Positions 8,546-15,557 of a DNA stretch of 64,000 nucleotides are shown piece after piece. The DNA comes from JACQFZ01 sp045810625 (GTDB taxonomy: Bacteria > Pseudomonadota > Gammaproteobacteria > Acidiferrobacterales > Sulfurifustaceae): positions 1 through 64,000 of the forward strand of contig JBJMVQ010000047.1 in the NCBI GenBank assembly GCA_045810625.1, read 5' to 3'. Numbering within the stretch: position 1 is the stretch's first letter; each line of letters starts with the position of its first letter. The translations under genes and the position numbers were made by a program. The notes beneath the pieces are model-generated. The model was not told where the DNA came from. It worked only from the letters and a program-made list of their open reading frames with translations, and ran no database searches.

Positions 8546-9594
8546 GGCTGCTCCGTTTCTTCAGCGTGGCGGCGGCGCTCCGTGGATCGTTCCCGCCGTT
8601 CGGCGCCCGTGTCGGCGCCGCGGCGCGCCCCTTCCGGAAGGGAAGGAACGTATCGGTTGATGAAATAAAGCGGTCGCCCTTTCGTTTCGTCGAATGTGCG
8701 ACCCAGGTATTCGCCGATGATACCGAGCGCCACGAGCTGAATGCCGCCGAAGAAGAGAATCACGACCATCACCGACGGATAACCCGGTACCGGATTGCCG
8801 TAGAGCAGCGTTTGCGCGATCAGAAACAAACCGAAGGCAAATGCGCCCAACGCCGCGAGCAGCCCCAGGTAAGTCGCCATCTTGAGCGGAGCGATCGTGA
8901 ATGACGTAATGCCCTCGATCGCGAAATTCCAGAGTCGCCAATAATTCCACTTCGTTTGCCCTGCGTGGCGCGCGTCGCGGCGATACGGCACTTCTTTCGA
9001 CGGGTAGCCGATCCACGCGAACAAACCCTTCATGAAACGATGCGTTTCGCGCAACTGTCGCAACGAATCGACCGCACGCCGACTGAGCAACCGAAAGTCG
9101 CCGGTGTCGGCGGGAATACGCACCCGGCTTATTTTCTGAATGACGCGATAGAACAACTGCGCCGTCGTCCTTTTCACGAACGTCTCGCCGTCGCGAACGA
9201 TCCGCTTCGCATAGACGTTGTCGTAACCCTCCTGCCAGTATTTGACGAGCTCGGGAATCAGCTCCGGCGGATCCTGCAGATCTGCGTCGATCACGATCAC
9301 CGCGTCGCCGCGCGCGTAATCCAGTCCGGCCGACATGGCCGCTTCCTTGCCGAAGTTGCGGCTCAGATCGACGACCGCGACCCCCACGTCCTCGCTTCGC
9401 AGCTTGTACATCACGTCGATGGTGTCGTCCGTGCTGCCGTCGTTCACATAAACGATCTCGCTCCTGAACGGCAGCGCGTCGAGCACACGGCGTGTGCGGG
9501 CGTGAAACGCCTCGAGGCTTTCCGCTTCGTTGTATGCCGGAACGACGACGGAAATGACTTTCGGCAGCGCCGTCTTGCGCGCAACGTCATCCAT
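8536..9594 (-). CDS. GtrB-like bactoprenol glycosyltransferase (GT2)
   Basis: A 352-aa protein. The N-terminal GT2 domain has VVVPAYNEAESL, YVNDGSTDDT and the DXD-like IDADLQDPPE. Two C-terminal membrane helices (MATYLGLLAALGAFAFGLFL and a second before EYLGRTFDE) give the architecture of GtrB and ArnC. The known role of this family is to transfer a sugar from a nucleotide donor to undecaprenyl phosphate on the cytoplasmic face. The start has a strong GGAGGGG ribosome-binding site and overlaps the end of the GtrA-like gene by 8 bp, the usual gtrA-gtrB coupling. A charged Arg/Glu-rich tail of about 35 residues follows the last helix. Confidence 0.9.
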   Translation of the reverse strand: MDDVARKTALPKVISVVVPAYNEAESLEAFHARTRRVLDALPFRSEIVYVNDGSTDDTIDVMYKLRSEDVGVAVVDLSRNFGKEAAMSAGLDYARGDAVIVIDADLQDPPELIPELVKYWQEGYDNVYAKRIVRDGETFVKRTTAQLFYRVIQKISRVRIPADTGDFRLLSRRAVDSLRQLRETHRFMKGLFAWIGYPSKEVPYRRDARHAGQTKWNYWRLWNFAIEGITSFTIAPLKMATYLGLLAALGAFAFGLFLIAQTLLYGNPVPGYPSVMVVILFFGGIQLVALGIIGEYLGRTFDETKGRPLYFINRYVPSLPEGARRGADTGAERRERSTERRRHAEETEQPWM

Positions 9595-10045
9595 GATCCC
9601 CTCCGCGATCGTCGATTTCGGCGGACGCCGGGCGGCTGGAGCCGGCGCCCGCGAATACCCAAAACGAGCTGACCAGAAAATTCCACGTGACCACCACGCC
9701 GATTGCGCACGTCTGCACGAGGAGATAGTTGATTCGGGCGTGCGTCACGCCCGCGTACATGATCGCGAAATTGAGGAAAAATCCGGTGACGGTCATGAAC
9801 ACGAAACGCGGCGCAACCGCCGAGTGCGCGGCATCGCTGCGAAACGTCCAGTGGTAGTGCAGCACGTAGGTTTCGACGACGACGAGCACGAACGCGATGC
9901 TCGTCGCCGCGAGCACGGGGACGCGCCACCACTCCACCATGGCCAACAATACCGAGTAGTACGTCAGCGCCCCGAAACTACCGACGATCCCGAACTTGAA
10001 TATCTGTGCGATGGGCAGCGCGCATCCCGCCACCGTTACGTGCAT
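9587..10045 (-). CDS. GtrA family membrane protein
   Basis: A 152-aa protein of four predicted membrane helices: FGIVGSFGALTYYSVLLAMV, VLAATSIAFVLVVVETYVL, FVFMTVTGFFLNFAIMY and VQTCAIGVVVTWNFLVSSFW. This is the GtrA pattern, proposed to flip undecaprenyl-phosphate sugars made by the coupled GtrB. The ATG at 10045 is chosen because the frame continues upstream to 10228 only as basic, non-conserved sequence. A start between them cannot be excluded. It is the second GtrA-type unit in the block, the other being the fusion at 5093-6280. Confidence 0.82.
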   Translation of the reverse strand: MHVTVAGCALPIAQIFKFGIVGSFGALTYYSVLLAMVEWWRVPVLAATSIAFVLVVVETYVLHYHWTFRSDAAHSAVAPRFVFMTVTGFFLNFAIMYAGVTHARINYLLVQTCAIGVVVTWNFLVSSFWVFAGAGSSRPASAEIDDRGGDHG

Positions 10046-10336
10046 CGGGATTCCCGTGCGACTCGCTCTGCTACAAACCACCGCCGACGGCAGTCCATTG
10101 CTGTTGATGACGCTCTTCATCTTCGTTTTTCTCGGCAGCTTTCCATCGCGCACGACGATGCGCTTACTGCTTCGGCGCGCGCGAGCCGTCCTCGTCTGCC
10201 CGTCTGATTCGAGAAGCTTTCTTTGCAACGCCGGTTGAGCATACCGTAAAACGTGCGAACTATAGCGTCAGCATGCGTGGGACTACTCAGCCCTTTTTTC
10301 GACGCGGACTCGCGCGTCATGACGCATGACGCGCGA
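10046..10336. other. intergenic spacer between lyase and GtrA genes
   Basis: Non-coding if GtrA starts at 10045. Its left two thirds stay open in the GtrA frame to 10228. The right end carries the inverted repeat at 10311-10335. No convincing promoter was seen. Confidence 0.4.
10311..10335 (-). terminator. perfect inverted repeat immediately after the heparinase-like gene
   Basis: An 11-bp perfect stem CGCGCGTCATG / CATGACGCGCG with a 3-nt loop sits one base past the TAG of the lyase gene. No U-tract follows on the minus strand, so it may be a 3'-end stabiliser, a Rho-assisted terminator or a protein-binding palindrome rather than a classical intrinsic terminator. Confidence 0.55.
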
Positions 10337-12457
10337 CTACGTGGACTTTGCGGAAGCCGCTTCGCCGTCGTGCACGAAGGCGCCGGGCTCGAGCGGACTG
10401 GAAAGCGGCACCGTCCATTCGATCAGCGCTGTGAGCTGCGTTTCGCCCATGATTTCGCTTCGCCATACGACTGTCGAGGCTGGGGTCTTCACGTCGAATC
10501 GCCGCGAGATCCACCCTGCGCGCGGCGACACAGCGCCGCGGTGCGTGCGAGCCGAAACCGGCGATTGCGGCGTCAAGCGCAGACCGCAGCCGTTTTTTGT
10601 CGCTTCGATCGCGCCATCCGGCTTCACCACGACATCGACGTCTTCCGCGAAGTGCCAGTAGCGTTCGACGCAGTGACGATCGCCGCACACGAGCGTATCG
10701 ACCACCTCGAGCGATTTGCGGTGTTTGTCGAACATCAGAGCGCGGCGATGCGTTACCGGATCGGCCAAACGGCGATATCCGTCATGCTCGCCGACGAAAC
10801 GGATCGCATCCCCATTCTCCTCCCAGCCGGTGCAACTCGCGCGTGCGTGCTTCAGCCACAGGAAGTTTCCGCCCGGCACCGACTGATCCGTGTCGTCGAC
10901 GCGCACCGTGTTGTGCGCGCTCGTGCCGCGAAAATAGTCGCGCCACTCCCGCTCGGTGTGATACGCATACGTGCCCGGATCGACCAGAAACTCGCGCCCG
11001 CCGATGGACATGGTGAACGCCAGCGCATCGGCGTGACCGTGCGCGGCGATGCTGCGATAACCGAGCGGCCCGGCGTCGATGACGATCCGAACCTCTTCGT
11101 CCGTATCGAAGTCGCTGCCGAGAACGTAGTAGCCGCCTTCCGGAAAACGCCGGGGCCATTGCGCGGCGCCTGCCTTCAGCTCTTTGAATTTCCGGATACC
11201 GTCTTTGCCGGTCAGCCAATGACTCTTGTCATCGAACGCGCCCGCCTTGAGCTTGAAATCCGAGCGGCCGAAAAGTATCGCGCCGGCCGCGAGCAGCGAG
11301 CGGTACGGGCAGAACCCGGATTCCTGGGACAAGCGAACGACGTATCCGTCGTCCGCGTCGCCGATCATCGGCACGTTACCGCTCACGTCCATTACCGCGG
11401 CGACGAACTCCAGCATGCGCTCGATGCGCTGCCAGTATTCGACGGGGAAATCGTCTCCGTTCGCCCGTCCCGCAAGCGCCGAGAGCAGCAAGAAATCCAG
11501 CACGAATTGCTGATAAGAAATGGCCTGCTCGCGATTGACGCCGTCCGGGGCGTTCTGCAACAACGCCTCTTCGATCAATCGTTTCTTGGCATCCCGCCGC
11601 CACCTGTCCGCGACGGGCCAGAATGGCCACGTCTGAGCGGCGATAAAAACGCCCGCCAATTCGCCGATCAGGTGATTGTTCGCGGAGGAGTAGCGCGACA
11701 AGTGACCGCGGATGAAATGCATGTGCTGATACACCGACGCGAGCCAGCGGTCGCGCAGCGCCTGGCCGCGCCGATCGGCGAACAAAGCGCTGTCGAGGCC
11801 GTCGATGAGCTGCCAGACGACCGACCAATTGATCAGACGAATCGCGGCCTCGAGCGCACTACTCCAGTTCGGACCGATGAGATAGGGACATTGATCGAAC
11901 CACGACTCGATCTGGACACGTAAGCCCGCGAGATACCGTTCGTCGTCGCTCAGGCGAAACGCCTGAGCGAGGGTGACGAGGTGCAGATGCCGATTGGGTT
12001 CCCAGAGATACTTGATATCACCGACCGTCGCCGGATCGCGATAGTCGAGCATTTTGCCGAAGGCGAGCGGCGCCGTGCGGCCTGTCTTCGGATCGCGGTT
12101 CCATGCCGGCAGACCGGGAAAAACGCAGTCTCGGGCAAACACGGAAATTCGACCCGCGAGAATTCGCTCGGCAGCGGCTAGATACGGCGCCCTCGACACT
12201 TTGGCGTCGAGACACACGTAGGGACGCGCACGCCGCATCATGTTGGGGGTCGGCACTGCGTGCGCGGTCCCCCACCCGTATTGCTGAACGCGAGCCAAAA
12301 GTTGCTGTCGCAGCCGGTAGATGATTTCCGGAGCCGACATGCAGCGCAGACGGTTCACGTACCAGGTTAGCGACGAAACGCGCGAACTCCGTTCGCCGGG
12401 CGACCTGGCCGATACGTCCCGTTCATCGCCGTCGTGCGGTGGTCCCTTGACCGACAT
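10337..12457 (-). CDS. heparinase II/III-like polysaccharide lyase, alginate-lyase type N-domain
   Basis: A 706-aa protein. An alpha/alpha-toroid domain covers about residues 20-400, with the catalytic-type segment SSANNHLIGELAG followed by NREQAISYQQF. A C-terminal beta-sandwich heparinase II/III domain follows, with AAHGHADALAFTMSIGGREF and LVDPGTYAYHTE. This combination cleaves uronic-acid polymers by beta-elimination in characterised members. Homologues are common inside exopolysaccharide clusters, where they may edit or degrade stalled polymer. No convincing signal peptide is visible, so location is unclear. ATG 12457 is used. The upstream extension is non-conserved-looking and the ribosome-binding site is only a weak GAGAAAA. 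It begins the leftmost minus-strand unit, divergent from the beta-helix gene. Confidence 0.85.
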   Translation of the reverse strand: MSVKGPPHDGDERDVSARSPGERSSRVSSLTWYVNRLRCMSAPEIIYRLRQQLLARVQQYGWGTAHAVPTPNMMRRARPYVCLDAKVSRAPYLAAAERILAGRISVFARDCVFPGLPAWNRDPKTGRTAPLAFGKMLDYRDPATVGDIKYLWEPNRHLHLVTLAQAFRLSDDERYLAGLRVQIESWFDQCPYLIGPNWSSALEAAIRLINWSVVWQLIDGLDSALFADRRGQALRDRWLASVYQHMHFIRGHLSRYSSANNHLIGELAGVFIAAQTWPFWPVADRWRRDAKKRLIEEALLQNAPDGVNREQAISYQQFVLDFLLLSALAGRANGDDFPVEYWQRIERMLEFVAAVMDVSGNVPMIGDADDGYVVRLSQESGFCPYRSLLAAGAILFGRSDFKLKAGAFDDKSHWLTGKDGIRKFKELKAGAAQWPRRFPEGGYYVLGSDFDTDEEVRIVIDAGPLGYRSIAAHGHADALAFTMSIGGREFLVDPGTYAYHTEREWRDYFRGTSAHNTVRVDDTDQSVPGGNFLWLKHARASCTGWEENGDAIRFVGEHDGYRRLADPVTHRRALMFDKHRKSLEVVDTLVCGDRHCVERYWHFAEDVDVVVKPDGAIEATKNGCGLRLTPQSPVSARTHRGAVSPRAGWISRRFDVKTPASTVVWRSEIMGETQLTALIEWTVPLSSPLEPGAFVHDGEAASAKST

Positions 12458-12639
12458 GGCGTATTTTTTCTCACACACAGCTCGATCCGCGAGCCGCTGC
12501 TGACTGTAACAGAACGACGGAAGCCGATCACCGTAACGACATTGCAGATGTTCGGCGTCGCAAGAAGAATCGTCCCGCCGGAGGTGTGACACCTTGGCGC
12601 CCGCTTGTCCTGAAAGGCGCTGCAAATATCAGGGACATG

Positions 12640-12667
12640 TTGAAGCGCAGCAATGAGAAGCGATAAT
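12640..12667 (+). promoter_or_regulatory. putative sigma-70 promoter for the beta-helix gene
   Basis: TTGAAG (12640-12645), a 16-bp spacer and GATAAT (12662-12667) lie about 35 bp before the ATG at 12702. The -10 overlaps an imperfect palindrome with GCGAT/ATCGC ends (12660-12678), which could be an operator. Confidence 0.45.
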
Positions 12668-12701
12668 CGAATCATCGCTTTTCAACCTAACGGAGGTCTT
12701 A

Positions 12702-14267
12702 ATGCGCTTGATCCTTGGCGCGTCGTTCATCGTAGTTGCGTCCTACGCGGGCGTTTCTCCCGCTGCCGACATGAACGGTTACACTTCGACGTACGAATGC
12801 CGCGCCAGTGGGCCGGTATGCAACATCGACATCTCGGCTCTCGTCACCGCGCCGTGCGATGTCACCGTCTATCCATCCGATCCCGATTGGTCGAAGATCA
12901 CCAACAACAACAGTGCCCGCTTCTTCTGTCTCGCCGCGGGCGATCACAGCGGCAAAGGAACGCTTTCGTTGGGCAACTCGGGAAGCGGGAGTGCCCGCAA
13001 AGTGCTGCGTTACTACAGCGGCTCCGACAATGACGCGAACCCTTGGAATCAGGGGACCCGCGCCGTCGTGCGCAAGCTCGATTTTCGCGGCGCAAGCTAT
13101 TGGGTGGTCCACCGGATCACCATCGACGGCGGGGGCGCCACGCAGGACGGCATATTCATCGCCACGGGCTCGAACAGCAACATCATGAACCGAGTGCTCG
13201 TTCAGCAGCATCACGGGTATCAGGTCATCGCCGACTGGAACGGCCCGACCGACAGCAACGTCATCCAGAACAGCGTTATCCGCAAGGCGGTGCTCGATAC
13301 GGTGATCGAGGATGAATGCATCGATCCCGAGCATTCGAGCAACATGCGGATCATCAACAACGAGATCTACGACTGCCACAAGGCGCTCTCGGTCGGCAGC
13401 GGCGTCGGCGACACGCGCGGGCTCGTCGTGGAGAACAACGACTTCTACGCCTCGGACGAATTCCGTACCGACTGTCGCGGCAACTTCAACGGCATCGGTC
13501 CGTGCTCGGGCAGCGAAGCGATCATGTCGATCAAGGCCGGCGGCGTCGCGGACAATCCGGCCATGTACATTCACAACCGCATCTGGGGCGGACGCACCGG
13601 CGACGGCAACTTGATCGGATTCGACAGCTCCGGCAGCGGCGCCGCGGTTTCGATCAGCGGTAGCGGCCCGGACAATCCGGGACTGAAGACCGATTACCTG
13701 CTGTTCATGAACAATATCGTCATGGATTCGCAGCACGGCATCGGCGGATGGTGGGGTCCGGATACGCACAACTCCGTCATCGGCAACATCATCTACAAGA
13801 TTCACCAGTACAGCACGAATTCGGACTCGTGGGCGCTGACGATCAATGCCAAACAGAACTCCGAGTGGTACCTGAATACGATCATCGACACGGATCGCTG
13901 GCTCGGCATCAGCGGATCGGACGCCTCGGGCGGGCCGGACATGAACAACGACATCCGCTGCAATCTGGTCATCAACGGCGGCGGGTCCGGCATCGGACCG
14001 GGCTCGGGTACGGTGATCGACAACAATGCCTTCTACGGCACGACGCCGTACACCACCAACTCGGGATCGACAAGCAATATCGTCCGCAGCAACGCTTCCG
14101 ATGCGCAGATGACGTCGTACTGCTTCTATCGAAAACTGCAGACCGGTCCGGAACAGGCATGCATTCCGAACGCCAGGTCGCAGACGAGCAGTCCTCATTA
14201 CAAAGCCTGCGACTCGACGCTCGGTCTGCGTTCCAACGTCGGTATCAGCGACGCGCCGTTGTTCTGA
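12702..14267 (+). CDS. secreted right-handed parallel beta-helix protein
   Basis: A 521-aa protein with a Sec signal peptide (hydrophobic ILGASFIVVASYAGVSPA, cleavage near Ala22). The mature part has repeated beta-helix coils such as VQQHHGYQVIADWNG, NMRIINNEIYDC, LLFMNNIVMDSQHG, NSVIGNIIYKI and WYLNTIIDT. Six to eight Cys residues suggest periplasmic or extracellular disulfides. The fold is shared by polysaccharide lyases, pectate-type enzymes and AlgG-like C5 epimerases. I see no family-specific catalytic signature, so lyase, epimerase or binding are all possible. The start has an ideal GGAGGT ribosome-binding site. It is a single plus-strand gene between two minus-strand operons, pointing to its own regulation. 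Confidence 0.82.
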   Translation: MRLILGASFIVVASYAGVSPAADMNGYTSTYECRASGPVCNIDISALVTAPCDVTVYPSDPDWSKITNNNSARFFCLAAGDHSGKGTLSLGNSGSGSARKVLRYYSGSDNDANPWNQGTRAVVRKLDFRGASYWVVHRITIDGGGATQDGIFIATGSNSNIMNRVLVQQHHGYQVIADWNGPTDSNVIQNSVIRKAVLDTVIEDECIDPEHSSNMRIINNEIYDCHKALSVGSGVGDTRGLVVENNDFYASDEFRTDCRGNFNGIGPCSGSEAIMSIKAGGVADNPAMYIHNRIWGGRTGDGNLIGFDSSGSGAAVSISGSGPDNPGLKTDYLLFMNNIVMDSQHGIGGWWGPDTHNSVIGNIIYKIHQYSTNSDSWALTINAKQNSEWYLNTIIDTDRWLGISGSDASGGPDMNNDIRCNLVINGGGSGIGPGSGTVIDNNAFYGTTPYTTNSGSTSNIVRSNASDAQMTSYCFYRKLQTGPEQACIPNARSQTSSPHYKACDSTLGLRSNVGISDAPLF

Positions 14268-14309
14268 TCGGCCGGTACTACGTGACCGATCGGTAATGTG
14301 TGTGGCCGA

Positions 14310-14346
14310 CGGCCGAGACCAAGGGATGCATCCTTGCGCTCGGCCG
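14310..14346. terminator. putative bidirectional terminator between convergent genes
   Basis: Outer arms CGGCCGAG (14310-14317) and CTCGGCCG (14339-14346) enclose an inner AAGGG-ATGCA-TCCTT hairpin. It lies between the plus-strand beta-helix gene and the minus-strand GT4 gene. There is no clear U-tract. Confidence 0.55.
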
Positions 14347-14372
14347 CACGGCTTCTGGTAACCCGCCGTCGG

Positions 14373-15557
14373 TCAGCGCAGACTATTTCCCTCGACGGGA
14401 GCGCTAGGCAAGTCGCCGCGCTGCCGCTCCGGTAGGTCGCTCCCGGGCGAGTGATCTTCTAACCGGCTCGGGATGTCCCGAGCGCCTTCGGCCCACAGCT
14501 CCCGATAGAGCGCATCAATCCGCGGCACCACCGCCGTGCCACTGAACTCCCTCTCGATCAATTGCCGACCGGCCTCGCCCATCGCGCGACGCAGCGCTTC
14601 GTGCTCTATCAATTCACGGATCGCACGAGCCAATCCGGCCACATCGCCGGGCGCCACGAGGCGGCCCTGAACGCCGTCGCGGACGACGTCGGGAATGCCG
14701 CCGACCGTCGTGGCGACGACGGGAACCCCGGCCGCCATCGCTTCGAGCATGCTGACCGGCATGTTTTCGATATACGACGGCAACACGAATATCGCGGCGC
14801 GTTGCAGCGCTTGCGCCTTGGTTGCCCCGTCTATCCAGCCGAGGAACTCGACCGATCGCTCGACGCCGAGCTCGCGCGCCCGCGTGCGCACGCGCTCCGT
14901 CTCACCCTCCCCCGCGAGCCGGAGCTTCACCTCCGATCCGGTAGCCGCCACCTGCGCGATGGCGTCGAGCAGATCGTAGATGCCCTTGGGCGTTTCCAAA
15001 CGCCCGAGGAAAAGCAATTCGCGCCCGCTCCGCGGACCGGCACCGGGATCCGGTAACGTCGGCAAAGCGACCATATTCGGTATCACCGAGATACAACGGT
15101 TGGTCGTAATGACCGACATCCTTTTTGCCCACCGATCGCTCAGGACAACGATTCGCGAAACACGATTCAACACGAGCCGGATTACCCGTCGGCCGAGGAA
15201 ACCGGCGCGATGGTTGTAGAAATCGACGAATCCACCGCCGTGCAAATGAAAGATGACCGGCCGGCGCGTCGCCAAGGCCGGCGCCACGAACGTCGACTTT
15301 CGCCAAAAGCTTGCGTCCGATGCTGAATGCACGTGCACGATGCCGACACGCCCGCGCAACAACAAACCCACGAAGCGCGCGTAGGCGCGCGCCGCAACGC
15401 GTAGCTTTGCCCCCCAACCACCGTCCGTGTGCGTGGGCACGTGCAGAATCGGCCAGCGCTGCGACAACGCGGAGCCGATATACGCCGAGATCGCCGCCGC
15501 CACGCCGCCTTTGGTCGTCGTGGCGGTGCCGAGCATGACGACGTATTTCCGGCTCAT
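14373..15557 (-). CDS. glycosyltransferase family 4
   Basis: A 394-aa GT-B glycosyltransferase. The N-terminal domain starts with YVVMLGTATTTKGGVAAAIS and has FHLHGGGFVDFYNH. The donor domain has LLFLGRLETPKGIYDLLDAI and the E-x7-E-type segment SYIENMPVSMLEAMAAGVPVV. Its ATG overlaps the stop of the upstream bidomain oxidoreductase gene (ATGA), so translation is coupled, and a longer frame upstream is an overlap artefact. It is the last gene of the 30.8-to-14.4 kb minus-strand unit. Donor unknown. Confidence 0.9.
   Translation of the reverse strand: MSRKYVVMLGTATTTKGGVAAAISAYIGSALSQRWPILHVPTHTDGGWGAKLRVAARAYARFVGLLLRGRVGIVHVHSASDASFWRKSTFVAPALATRRPVIFHLHGGGFVDFYNHRAGFLGRRVIRLVLNRVSRIVVLSDRWAKRMSVITTNRCISVIPNMVALPTLPDPGAGPRSGRELLFLGRLETPKGIYDLLDAIAQVAATGSEVKLRLAGEGETERVRTRARELGVERSVEFLGWIDGATKAQALQRAAIFVLPSYIENMPVSMLEAMAAGVPVVATTVGGIPDVVRDGVQGRLVAPGDVAGLARAIRELIEHEALRRAMGEAGRQLIEREFSGTAVVPRIDALYRELWAEGARDIPSRLEDHSPGSDLPERQRGDLPSAPVEGNSLR

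Noticed and set aside
12699..14198. A 499-codon minus-strand frame opposite the beta-helix gene
   Set aside because: Val/Ala/Arg/Asp repeats mirror the Asn/Asp/Gly coding of the real gene. The sense strand has a signal peptide and an ideal ribosome-binding site.
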